NCBI RefSeq assembly: GCF_012911565.1
Contig: NZ_JAAMPU010000100.1
Span: 1 to 64,000 of the forward strand
Reading direction: 5' to 3'
DNA: 64,000 nt
Origin: Flavobacterium silvaticum
GTDB lineage: Bacteria > Bacteroidota > Bacteroidia > Flavobacteriales > Flavobacteriaceae
Part shown: piece by piece, positions 18,808 through 26,992 of the stretch
How positions within the stretch are numbered: the stretch's first letter is position 1
How the letters are laid out: every line of letters begins with the position of its first letter
Notes under the pieces: model-generated
Told to the model about the DNA's origin: nothing
What the model saw: the letters and a program-made list of their open reading frames with translations, nothing else
Database searches by the model: none
Program-made: the position numbers and the translations under genes

Positions 18808-18845
18808 TATACATAATTTATGGATACATAATAATCTTATGTATA
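18808..18845. promoter_or_regulatory. candidate PadR-type operator
   Basis: ATACATAA (18824-18831) and TTATGTAT (18837-18844) form a perfect 8+8 inverted repeat with a 5-base spacer. A second TATACATAA copy at 18808-18816 forms a nine-base inverted pair with TTATGTATA (18837-18845). PadR family operators are typically inverted ATGT-N-ACAT repeats near the padR gene, which starts 69 bases downstream. It may also control the divergent GH13 gene. Confidence 0.6.
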
Positions 18846-18883
18846 TTGCGTTCATGAAAAATAAACAAGAGCTATTTTAATCC

Positions 18884-18910
18884 TTCATTGTTAATCGTTA
18901 ATTATTAATT
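18884..18910 (+). repeat. AT-rich leader repeat, copy 2 (before padR)
   Basis: TTCATTGTTAATCGTTAATT then ATTAATTGAA ends three bases before the padR ATG. It shares TTCATTrTTAAT and GTTAATCGTTAATT with the copies before rlmD and lpdA. Confidence 0.55.
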
Positions 18911-18913
18911 GAA

Positions 18914-19255
18914 ATGATTTTTTCATCGGAACTTATAAAAGGCACCTTAAAGACAATCGTCCTCAAGCAACTCGAATCCAATAAACGTATGTACGGGTAC
19001 GAAATTACCCAACGCGTAAAGGAGCTTACCAAGGACAGGATCCAGATTACCGAAGGCGCGCTTTACCCAACATTGCATGCACTTGAAGCCGACGGATTGG
19101 TCACGACCGAAACGGAATTCATCGGCAAACGCGTGCGTAAATATTACAGCCTGAGTCCGAAAGGAAAAACGAAAATAGAAGAGAAGCTAAGTGAAATGGC
19201 GGAATTCATGGAAACGATGAAATTCCTGCTCGATATCAACCCAACAACTGCGTGA
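18914..19255 (+). CDS. PadR family transcriptional regulator
   Basis: A 113-residue DNA-binding repressor with a PadR winged helix: KGTLKTIVLKQLESNKRMYGYEI (helix 1), VKELTKDRIQITEGALYPTL (recognition helix region) and the wing EADGLVTTETEFIGKRVRKYYSLSPKGK. A short C-terminal helix serves dimerisation. It is first in an apparent operon with two membrane-protein genes (gaps of one base each). The upstream palindrome suggests autoregulation. PadR regulators often sense phenolics or drugs; the ligand here is unknown. Confidence 0.9.
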   Translation: MIFSSELIKGTLKTIVLKQLESNKRMYGYEITQRVKELTKDRIQITEGALYPTLHALEADGLVTTETEFIGKRVRKYYSLSPKGKTKIEEKLSEMAEFMETMKFLLDINPTTA

Positions 19256-19256
19256 T

Positions 19257-20315
19257 ATGAATCCGGAAAAACAAACCACTTTTCTGCATAAATTATTTTT
19301 ATGTGGACTTTGCGCTTTTCTTGGGGCACAGGCTTGCATTGAATTATTGGGGCCTGACAGATTGACGAGCATTCCGTCTTCTATTTCGGGTACGCTTGCG
19401 GTGATCTTGATTTTTTCGTTTCCGGTTTTGGCGTCAGGATGGCACTTTTTCCAAAAGAAGGTTGACAACGTACGAATCGTTTTTTATTTGGAAGAATCCA
19501 TCGTGTTCCTGACAGCTTTGATTTTCGCGTTGTTCGGTTGGCTCAAGCTGCTGCATATGCATATGAACAATTCGTTGGTATATGACGATTTCCGTGCCGG
19601 GGCATTGAACGGCCCCGCTCTTATGGATTACTTTTTCGGCCGCGTCCCGCAATTAAAGATTATCATAGGAACATTGCAGGTTATTGGGGCAATATTGCTG
19701 GTGACTAAGCGAACCCGGCTTTTGGGAATCTTCATCTTGTTGCCTATAGTCTTAAACATCGTTTTGATGGATGTTTTTTTCGACATTGGGCTTGCCATCA
19801 GTCTATTGGCTGCCGGGCTGAACATTTCGCTTGCCTATTCGTTATGGCAGGACCGGAAAAGATTCAGGGCTTTTCTGTTTCCGTTGACCGCAATGTCTTC
19901 AAACAGGATTATTGCCTTTCGGCTGACTGCCGTTGCCCTTCCGCTACTTTTGCTTTACAGCATACGCATTCCCAGATTGAACGAAGAGCTTAACGGCAAA
20001 TATGTGGTGGTATCCGCAAATGGGGAAAAAACGGTAACCGATGGACTGACGGCCATTTATTTCGATCAGAACGATGCCTGTGTCTTTAGCTATGGTGATT
20101 TTGACCGGATCAAGGCAGGACATGTCATTTGGGATAAAGCGACTAAAAAAATACACATCGATTGGAAATTTCCTGAAAAACTGACCAATGATGTTTCAGC
20201 TAAGCTGTCAGGTGTAGGTACTGATAAATTGTTGCTTGCGGGCAGAATTGGAGATAAACCTTTGATTCTGGAACTCAAACTTGAGCCATTGCCGCGGCCA
20301 AAAAATCGAAGATAA
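19257..20315 (+). CDS. DoxX-like multi-pass membrane protein
   Basis: A 352-residue protein with roughly seven hydrophobic helices in the first 240 residues (e.g. FLCGLCAFLGAQACIELL, ESIVFLTALIFALFGWLKLL, LLGIFILLPIVLNIVLM). The C-terminal, probably extracytoplasmic region of about 110 residues has the pattern GKYVVVSANGEKTVTDGLTA. The helix-glycine pattern recalls DoxX/DoxD families, but I am not sure of membership. It starts two bases after the padR stop and ends one base before the next gene, so it is in the PadR operon and likely regulated by PadR. Confidence 0.7.
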   Translation: MNPEKQTTFLHKLFLCGLCAFLGAQACIELLGPDRLTSIPSSISGTLAVILIFSFPVLASGWHFFQKKVDNVRIVFYLEESIVFLTALIFALFGWLKLLHMHMNNSLVYDDFRAGALNGPALMDYFFGRVPQLKIIIGTLQVIGAILLVTKRTRLLGIFILLPIVLNIVLMDVFFDIGLAISLLAAGLNISLAYSLWQDRKRFRAFLFPLTAMSSNRIIAFRLTAVALPLLLLYSIRIPRLNEELNGKYVVVSANGEKTVTDGLTAIYFDQNDACVFSYGDFDRIKAGHVIWDKATKKIHIDWKFPEKLTNDVSAKLSGVGTDKLLLAGRIGDKPLILELKLEPLPRPKNRR

Positions 20316-20316
20316 A

Positions 20317-21462
20317 ATGTATACACTAACAGATACACAAATTGAGTTCATCCAAAACGACATTCGTGCACGTGGCGTTTTGATGGTCGGCCTGCAGCAA
20401 GACCTGTTGGACCATATTTGCTGTGTGATAGAGCAGGAGCTCGACCCCGATGGCAACTTCGACGATTTCTACCAGCACAGGATCCGGACATTCTACAAAA
20501 CCGACCTGAGTGAAATTGAACAGGAAACCATCCAATTACTAACCTTTAAAAACTATTATGTCATGAAAAAAATCATGTTGTTTGCAGGCGCATTTTCGGT
20601 ACTTACCATGACTGCCGGCCTGTTTTTCAAATTCTTTCACATGCCTGGAGCGTCGTTCCTGATTGCGGTCGGCATTATATTATTGAGTCTCGTTTTTCTC
20701 CCGTTACTTTTTACGCTCAAGATCCGGGAAAACAGTTCATCGCGAGATAAAATCATCACCGGTGTAGGGACATTCGCGGGAATTCTTATCAGCGTTGGTA
20801 CGATGTTTAAAATTTTCCATTGGCCCGGAGCGAATATCATTGGTATTCTAGCACTTTCGATTATGTTATTGGTATTCCTTCCGGTTTATTTTTTCAGCGG
20901 GATCCGGAATCCGGAAACCAAGGTCAATACTATAGTTTCATCGATTTTTATTTTTTACGGATGCGCATTGATTTTGATGATGGTTCGGTCTTCGGCGGCT
21001 TCAAACCAATTGATGCGTGAAAATGCGGAGATGGTTCTTCGCAACGAGAATATGCTGTCGGAACAACAAAAGCTTACGGCGGCGTTGGTTTCACAATCCC
21101 GGATTGACAATCCATCGGCCCAAAGCACGAAGCTGGAAAACGAACAAGCCGGACAAATTGGTCTGTTGGCGAATCAGCTGAAGCAATTCCTTATCGCTTC
21201 TGAAACCGGAAAGGCGCAACTGGGAAGTGGCGATATGTTGTCCGATATGGATGCCGGTCATTATATCAGTGATTCTCCAAAAGCCGAAGCTCAATTGAAA
21301 AATCTCACCGGTAAGATTCAATCTTTCAATAAAACATCGGGCGGAAATATCCCGGAAATTTCCGGAATCGAAAACCGGAAATTATCCCAGTCGATAAACG
21401 ACCTGATCCTTGTGGAAATGGCCGTGCTCCAAAACGAATCGGCTGTCGCATTACAGAAATAA
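20317..21462 (+). CDS. membrane protein with GldL-like FKxFHxPGA repeats
   Basis: A 381-residue protein. A soluble N-terminus (about 1-80, QQDLLDHICCVIEQEL) is followed by four hydrophobic segments carrying two similar motifs, FKFFHMPGASF and FKIFHWPGANI. A polar C-terminal region of about 180 residues follows, with predicted helices and Gln/Ser-rich stretches. The F-K-x-x-H-x-P-G-A motif occurs in many Bacteroidota membrane proteins, some annotated GldL-like; this is not the gliding motor GldL itself. The upstream in-frame start at 20281 lies inside the previous gene, so ATG 20317 is preferred. Last gene of the PadR operon. Confidence 0.7.
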   Translation: MYTLTDTQIEFIQNDIRARGVLMVGLQQDLLDHICCVIEQELDPDGNFDDFYQHRIRTFYKTDLSEIEQETIQLLTFKNYYVMKKIMLFAGAFSVLTMTAGLFFKFFHMPGASFLIAVGIILLSLVFLPLLFTLKIRENSSSRDKIITGVGTFAGILISVGTMFKIFHWPGANIIGILALSIMLLVFLPVYFFSGIRNPETKVNTIVSSIFIFYGCALILMMVRSSAASNQLMRENAEMVLRNENMLSEQQKLTAALVSQSRIDNPSAQSTKLENEQAGQIGLLANQLKQFLIASETGKAQLGSGDMLSDMDAGHYISDSPKAEAQLKNLTGKIQSFNKTSGGNIPEISGIENRKLSQSINDLILVEMAVLQNESAVALQK

Positions 21463-21503
21463 ATTCAGGCAATGACCGCGGATGCTTATCGAACCATCCG
21501 CGG

Positions 21504-24092
21504 TTACCATTGAAACCGTATCGAAGCCATCACATAAGCCCGCATGAGATTGAAAGAATTATAGGTTCTTGAAATTTCATTGATATTGGAATTTGTGAAC
21601 GTTTTATGGTTCAGCAGATTATTCGCGATTAAGGAATACGTCAGGCCTTTTGGCGAATCATAGGTTACGGATGCATCTGCAAAACAATAGGCATTTGGTT
21701 TTGACAGATCCGGGTAATAGAATTTTCCTTTTGCTTCCGCCCGCCATTTGTCGACTATTTTGTAAACAATACGTAATTCATCTTCGAGTCCTGAAAAATC
21801 AAACCCTGATATTCCTTCCAATCCCGAATGATTAAAATTATAAGATGCATTATTCTCGACGAAAGCTGCTGCTTTCGGACGATTCCTGATGGTGAGTTTA
21901 AGCGTCATTGATTGCAAACGGCTTTTTACCAAATCAAAGCTATTTACATTCGACCGCGAATGTGTGTCGGAATAACCGGCATTGATTTCATAGGTTAATT
22001 TTAAAGGAGAGAAATAATTCCTCAACGAAAAATCAACGTTATAGGTTGTCATCGGTTCAGCCAGCAAACGACCCGAAATATAAGACAGTTGTTCTGAGAC
22101 AAAATTTCCTGAGAAATAATTTTTATCGGTTTTGGTTACCGACAGGCGGACATCCCAGGTTGGAAGATTTAAAATGCTTCCGTGGGCAAAACGCAGGTCG
22201 GCTACATGGACAGGCATAAGAGCCAATTCAGGAATATTGGAACGCAGCGTCCGGAAATTAGTTGTGATGTTTTGCCTGAACAGAAAATCGATAGTCGGTT
22301 CTTTGGTTTGACTCGCATAACCGGCCGTGATAGAATTGGCTGAATTTAACAGGTACATGAATCGTATTGACGGATTCAGTACAAATTTTTTCAGAGCCTG
22401 TTGTGTCGTGTCGGTTTGTCTTAATCCTAAATCAAAATAAGTTGCTTTGAGTCCGGTCCTGAACGCAAAAGATTTGAACTTGTATGCGACTGATGCAGAA
22501 AAATAAGGAACAGAATGTTTGTAAGTGTCATCATTTCTATTGTCAGGAATATCAGAGGAATCACTTTTGAGATTACTTCTCAATTTGTCTCTTTCAAAAT
22601 TACAGCCCGCATCTGCCTGCCATTTTAACTGTTTCCGTGTGCCGGAAAGCGTGGTTTTCGATTCGATTTTTTGGGTTTGTATCTGAGCGAATTGAAAATC
22701 TGTGACAGACGATGCAAATACTCCCGGATACAGGAAAAATTCCTGTGGCGACTTTCCATCATAATGAATCACCGAAGACTCCATTCCGACTGAATCTGCA
22801 AGGCGTGCGATTATTTTTACTTCCTGTCGCAAAAACTCTTTTCGGCCTTCGAGTTCATTGTGCTGCAACGTTCCATTGTTATCTATTTTGGCCGTTGTTG
22901 ACGATTGTTCACGCTGAACATTTACGTTGTATTCCAGATAAAGTTTTTTTGAAAGATCGGATTTTAATTCTGTCGAAACATCGAGTCTTTTTGGGGATTT
23001 CCAACTATTTTCTGTGGTATTGAACATAATTTGCCCTGGACCTTGAATGGTTGTCTGGTTTTCGGTTTGTCTCAGAAATCTGTCCGAAGAATAATTTCCG
23101 GCGAGCCTCAGATTTGTTTTTGGAGTCAGTTTAAGCACAGAATGCGTACCTGAGAGAAAATTCTTTTTGACTTGTGCATATTTATCATCAATGACATATT
23201 GTGAAGTTTCATCAAAAATCAATGTTTTTGGCGCATTCTCTATACGTTTTTGCATGCCGTTGGTTCCATAATCAATATTGGTGTTATTATACCCGGTAAC
23301 ATTGAAAATCGTAAATCCTTTGTACAAAAACAACGAATTGAATCGGGTATTCCATACATCCTTATGTCCCGCACCCAATTCGAGGCCGCCGGATACATCA
23401 CCTTTGTCTTTTTTGAGTTTGATGTTGAGTGCCACATCGTCCTCAGAATCGGTGATGCCCTTAAGTTGAATATGTTCATTATAGTTTTTATAGGCTTCCA
23501 CAGATTCAATCATATCTGAATTGATATTCTTTGTACCCATGGAGTAAGCCTCATTGAAAAGATCGTCTCCATTGAATAGCAGTTTTTTGATTTGCTTTCC
23601 ATTATAGGTGACCTGTCCGTTGTTGTCGATTTTTACTCCAGGTAATTTTTTAAGGATGTCTTCGATGACTTTTTCAGATCCATCCCTGAATTTATCGACA
23701 TTGTACACTACAGTATCTTTTTTTTGCTGAATGGCGGGTTTTTGGCTGACAACAACTTCTTTGAGTTCGAATGGTTTTTCCGTAAGGGCAATAGATACTT
23801 TTAATGTAGTCTCGTTTTTGGGCCAGTCGTACGTTTGTTGGAAAAACTCGTGGTTCATGGATCGGATTTCGACGATAACTTTTTGAGGAGTAGTCTGTAA
23901 ATCGATCATAAATGAACCGTCAGGGCGTGTTCCTGAAAAACCTAAAATAATATCTGGATTTTCAACCGACTTGATATAGGCTATGGCTTCGGTAACAGCC
24001 TTGCCGTCAGATTTTATGAAACCGGATACAGATTGAGATTTACAAAAAAAAGGAATCAGCAAAAACAACCATAGAAATCCATTATTCAACAT
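21504..24092 (-). CDS. TonB-dependent-receptor-like outer membrane barrel
   Basis: An 862-residue outer-membrane protein. In order: signal peptide (LLIPFFCKSQS), a carboxypeptidase-regulatory-like Ig domain (about 20-110, VSGFIKSDGKAVTEAIAYI), a plug-like segment (DGSEKVIEDILKKLPGVKID...GKQIKKLLFNGDDLF, about 130-210), and a long beta-barrel ending in aromatic W (MASIRFQW). It overlaps the GLPGLI gene by 11 bases and probably follows it in one transcript. GLPGLI/barrel pairs recur in Bacteroidota; cargo is unknown. No classical TonB box was identified, so TonB dependence is inference. Confidence 0.85.
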   Translation of the reverse strand: MLNNGFLWLFLLIPFFCKSQSVSGFIKSDGKAVTEAIAYIKSVENPDIILGFSGTRPDGSFMIDLQTTPQKVIVEIRSMNHEFFQQTYDWPKNETTLKVSIALTEKPFELKEVVVSQKPAIQQKKDTVVYNVDKFRDGSEKVIEDILKKLPGVKIDNNGQVTYNGKQIKKLLFNGDDLFNEAYSMGTKNINSDMIESVEAYKNYNEHIQLKGITDSEDDVALNIKLKKDKGDVSGGLELGAGHKDVWNTRFNSLFLYKGFTIFNVTGYNNTNIDYGTNGMQKRIENAPKTLIFDETSQYVIDDKYAQVKKNFLSGTHSVLKLTPKTNLRLAGNYSSDRFLRQTENQTTIQGPGQIMFNTTENSWKSPKRLDVSTELKSDLSKKLYLEYNVNVQREQSSTTAKIDNNGTLQHNELEGRKEFLRQEVKIIARLADSVGMESSVIHYDGKSPQEFFLYPGVFASSVTDFQFAQIQTQKIESKTTLSGTRKQLKWQADAGCNFERDKLRSNLKSDSSDIPDNRNDDTYKHSVPYFSASVAYKFKSFAFRTGLKATYFDLGLRQTDTTQQALKKFVLNPSIRFMYLLNSANSITAGYASQTKEPTIDFLFRQNITTNFRTLRSNIPELALMPVHVADLRFAHGSILNLPTWDVRLSVTKTDKNYFSGNFVSEQLSYISGRLLAEPMTTYNVDFSLRNYFSPLKLTYEINAGYSDTHSRSNVNSFDLVKSRLQSMTLKLTIRNRPKAAAFVENNASYNFNHSGLEGISGFDFSGLEDELRIVYKIVDKWRAEAKGKFYYPDLSKPNAYCFADASVTYDSPKGLTYSLIANNLLNHKTFTNSNINEISRTYNSFNLMRAYVMASIRFQW

Positions 24093-24789
24093 AAGTTTCT
24101 ATATATCTTTTGGGAATGGTCTGGGTAGTATGTTCACCAAGAGACAGATTTCTGAAATCTTCGAACTTCTTTTTATAAAGTTTAAGAAATTCCTGCCAGG
24201 AAATCGTTTGTTTTTCCGAGAATGGATTTGTTATTTTTTCTTCTGTTCTGGTTATTGCCCGGGCTATTATCCTGACTTCTTTATCTTCGGAATTTATTTC
24301 CAATATGATTCCGGGAAGGCCATCAAATTTATAAGGGCCACTTGAAATGGGAATATCCGGAGTATAGAAAGCTGTATAAGATCTGCCTCTCCATTGGCAA
24401 ACGGCTTGATTGCAGTGATAACCCAAAAGGGTTTTTGTTTCTTTTCCGATTTGCCAGTTAATTTTATAATCGGTATCCTTAACAGGATTCTTGTGAACAG
24501 ATTGTCCAAAATAACAGGCTTCTTGTGTTTTGAGCTTTTTGTATAAAAAAAACGGATCTGATTTTTTACTCGAATATTCGCCTGAATCGAGAATAGTGAA
24601 TACCGTATCCTTTGTTGTGGAGATATATAAAGCTTCATTGGTATCGGTGATTAAATCTGCGGAAATTATATTGATTCCGCCGAATTCGTCCTTCAGGTCG
24701 ATCAAATAGCTGTCATAATGAACTTTTACTTTTTGGGCGTGAAGAAAAGCATGAAGTAACAGCAGTACAAATAAAATTTTTTCTTTCAT
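24082..24789 (-). CDS. GLPGLI family protein
   Basis: A 235-residue exported protein with signal peptide MKEKILFVLLLLHAFLHAQ and the name-giving signature SGPYKFDGLPGIILEI at about residue 150. Around it are GYHCNQAVCQWRGRSYTAFYTPDIP and a C-terminal charged segment. GLPGLI proteins are periplasmic or surface proteins of unknown function, often next to TonB-dependent-like receptors, as here (11-base overlap). A strong hairpin separates it from the peptide gene upstream. Confidence 0.88.
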   Translation of the reverse strand: MKEKILFVLLLLHAFLHAQKVKVHYDSYLIDLKDEFGGINIISADLITDTNEALYISTTKDTVFTILDSGEYSSKKSDPFFLYKKLKTQEACYFGQSVHKNPVKDTDYKINWQIGKETKTLLGYHCNQAVCQWRGRSYTAFYTPDIPISSGPYKFDGLPGIILEINSEDKEVRIIARAITRTEEKITNPFSEKQTISWQEFLKLYKKKFEDFRNLSLGEHTTQTIPKRYIETYVE

Positions 24790-24805
24790 GATTCTGGATT
24801 TTTTA

Positions 24806-24828
24806 AAGGCCCGGGAATTCCGGGCCTT
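24806..24828 (-). promoter_or_regulatory. strong intercistronic hairpin (peptide / GLPGLI)
   Basis: Perfect 9-bp stem AAGGCCCGG / CCGGGCCTT around AATTC on the minus strand, 10 bases after the peptide stop and 17 bases before the GLPGLI ATG. What follows is TAAAAAATCC, not a T tract, so it is more likely an RNA-stabilising or attenuating hairpin than a full terminator. Confidence 0.6.
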
Positions 24829-24838
24829 GTTGGAAATT

Positions 24839-25132
24839 TTAGGTTTTTTTGATCAATACCAAAGCTTGTTGTGCAAGATTGGCGGCATTACCGCAGGCGA
24901 TTCCCATAGCTACATTGTAATTATCAGCTCCTGAATAAGATATACAGTCCGTAACGGATACGGATTGCCCTGTGCCGTCACTCGCGGTTCTACGGCAACA
25001 TGCCTGTGCAATGCTGGCTTCAGCTGTTGATTTTGAGCTTTTTTTCTGTTCACTAACTGGCTTTGATTCGTGTGGATTGGCAAAAGCTCCCATTCCACAA
25101 ACAAGCAACGTGGCAACGAATACATTTTTCAT
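24839..25132 (-). CDS. small secreted Cys-containing peptide
   Basis: A 97-residue precursor with signal peptide MKNVFVATLLVCGMGAFA, then a charged linker (SEQKKSSKSTAEAS). The mature region of about 50 residues contains four cysteines: QACCRRTASDG, VTDCISYSG and GIACGNAANLAQQAL. No family is recognised. It is first in the peptide / GLPGLI / barrel cluster and separated from GLPGLI by a hairpin. I infer an exported peptide that the downstream envelope pair may handle or sense. A weak upstream promoter cannot be assigned. Confidence 0.65.
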   Translation of the reverse strand: MKNVFVATLLVCGMGAFANPHESKPVSEQKKSSKSTAEASIAQACCRRTASDGTGQSVSVTDCISYSGADNYNVAMGIACGNAANLAQQALVLIKKT

Positions 25133-25325
25133 ACGTTAAATATTTAAAGATTAATACTGTAGCTAAATTATCGGGAAGGTGAAAAGGTTGGATACAGTTT
25201 TTCTGTATCAATTGTTAAAGTTTTGCCTGTATCAATAACTAATGGAATTGATAAAGCTGTGTATTGTTGTAGAATCCGGGGCTAACCTTCGTATCTTTAA
25301 TATCCAAACCACTAAATTGATAACA

Positions 25326-25754
25326 ATGAACCCTACCTTACGCAATATCCTTGCTGTCATAGCCGGTGCTTTTTCCGGAAGTATCGTAAATGGCGCGTTA
25401 ATTACCATCAGTCCGTATCTTTTCCCTCCGCCTGAAGGATATGATTTTACAAACATGGAAGGGCTCAAAGCTGCATTGGATCTTGGGCTGATGACCCCGA
25501 AATATTTCATAATGCCGTTTCTTGCCCACGCTTTAGGAACTTTTTTCGGTGCCTGGGTCGCGGTAAAAATTGGCCCCAAAACCATGCGTCCGGCTTACAT
25601 AGTCGGATTTCTATTTCTTCTCGGAGGCATCGCAAACTGTTTCATGATTCCGGCGCCCGCCTGGTTCATGGCAATCGATCTATTGCTTGCGTATATCCCT
25701 ATGGCATATCTTGGAGGTAAACTGGCCATGGGAAAACCTGTTGAAGTTGTTTAA
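25326..25754 (+). CDS. hypothetical four-helix membrane protein
   Basis: A 142-residue protein with four hydrophobic helices (e.g. ILAVIAGAFSGSIVNGALI, FLAHALGTFFGAWVAVKI, IVGFLFLLGGIANCFMI, IDLLLAYIPMAYLGGKLA). The start is the ATG giving MNPTLRNILAV; the longer frame from 25242 has no signal or helix. Family not recognised. The aldo/keto reductase follows after 11 bases, so co-transcription is likely. Confidence 0.75.
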   Translation: MNPTLRNILAVIAGAFSGSIVNGALITISPYLFPPPEGYDFTNMEGLKAALDLGLMTPKYFIMPFLAHALGTFFGAWVAVKIGPKTMRPAYIVGFLFLLGGIANCFMIPAPAWFMAIDLLLAYIPMAYLGGKLAMGKPVEVV

Positions 25755-25765
25755 GTTTTAATAAG

Positions 25766-26761
25766 ATGAAATACAGAAAAATAGCCGATTCAGATTTGAA
25801 CCTGTCGGCAATAGCTTTCGGTGCCTGGGCCGCAGGTGGCTGGATGTGGGGCGGAACGGAGCAAAACGATTCTATTCGGGCAATCGAGGCTGCGTTCGAC
25901 AATGGAATCAACGCCATAGACACGGCTCCGATATATGGTCAGGGCGTGTCCGAAGAAATAGTGGGAGAGGCCTTGCTTGGAATTCCACGTGACAAAGTAT
26001 ACATCCTTACCAAATACGGAATGCGTTGGGACTTGGCCAAAGGTGATTTTGCCATGCATTCGCAGGATAACCGGGGAAGGCCGATCGATGTCTACAAATA
26101 TGCCGGTGCAGAAAGCATCATCAAGGAATGTGAAGACAGCCTTCGTCGGTTGCGGACAGATTACATCGACCTCTACCAGATTCATTGGCCCGATTCGACA
26201 ACGTCCATAGAGGAAAGCATGAAAGCTGTGGAATCGCTTGTCAAGTCTGGTAAAATCAGGTATGCGGGCGTCTGCAATTACAATAGGGCAAAGTTGGAAG
26301 AAGCCATGAAATTTGCGCCTGTCGTTTCCAACCAGGTTCCTTACAGTATGGTTCGGCGTGATATAGAAAACGAACTGGTTCCGTTTTGCATCCAAAATAA
26401 AAAGTCGATCCTTGCCTATAGTCCTATGGAGCGTGGGCTTCTGACGGGTAAGATGAAACCCGGGCATGAGTTTGGAACCGGAGATCACCGGGCTTCACAT
26501 CCGGCTTTTAAAGAAGAAAACCTCAGGCGGGTCAATAAGTTCCTGGATTCTGTCAGATATATTGCCCAGGCGCATAAACTCTCGTTGGGCCAGCTTGTGT
26601 TGAACTGGACAGTCCATCAGCCGGGAATCACTATTGCCCTTGCCGGTGCACGGACTCCGGAACAATCCATCCAGAATGCAAAAGCACTCAACGTTATGCT
26701 CGGCCATGACGAGTTGGATTTTATTACGGAGGGACTTCAAAATTTACAGCTCGTCAGGTAA
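25766..26761 (+). CDS. aldo/keto reductase
   Basis: A 331-residue cytoplasmic NADPH-dependent oxidoreductase of the AKR family. Family features are AFGAWAAGG near the start, NAIDTAPIYGQGVSEEIVGEAL (catalytic Asp and Tyr), VYILTKYG (Lys), IDLYQIHWPDSTTSIEESM (His) and the C-terminal GARTPEQSIQNAKAL cofactor motif. The catalytic tetrad is therefore complete. The substrate is unknown. It lies 11 bases after the small membrane protein gene. Confidence 0.93.
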   Translation: MKYRKIADSDLNLSAIAFGAWAAGGWMWGGTEQNDSIRAIEAAFDNGINAIDTAPIYGQGVSEEIVGEALLGIPRDKVYILTKYGMRWDLAKGDFAMHSQDNRGRPIDVYKYAGAESIIKECEDSLRRLRTDYIDLYQIHWPDSTTSIEESMKAVESLVKSGKIRYAGVCNYNRAKLEEAMKFAPVVSNQVPYSMVRRDIENELVPFCIQNKKSILAYSPMERGLLTGKMKPGHEFGTGDHRASHPAFKEENLRRVNKFLDSVRYIAQAHKLSLGQLVLNWTVHQPGITIALAGARTPEQSIQNAKALNVMLGHDELDFITEGLQNLQLVR

Positions 26762-26992
26762 TTTTGTGTCGGACACAGGTATAACTATTTACTTTTCAAC
26801 CCTAATGTAGTAGTAGGAAAAGACGTACAGGCAGTTTGTGGTGAAATTTACGGTAACGTTGTAGTTAATGTATTCTTGTTATTAGGTCAGGAATAATTAT
26901 AAAAATATCTTAAAAAACCGAGCAATCGTTATGGTTTCCCGTAGTCTGTGATAAAATTACGCTACATTTGAGATTCCAAAAATACACTTACC

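Noticed and set aside
20317..21462. Calling the third PadR-operon gene gldL
   Set aside because: It shares only the FKxFHxPGA motif; GldL's length, neighbours and helix layout are not seen here.
26762..26992. Small gene or RNA in the aldo/keto reductase to HNH-like gap
   Set aside because: No frame, hairpin or promoter worth reporting.
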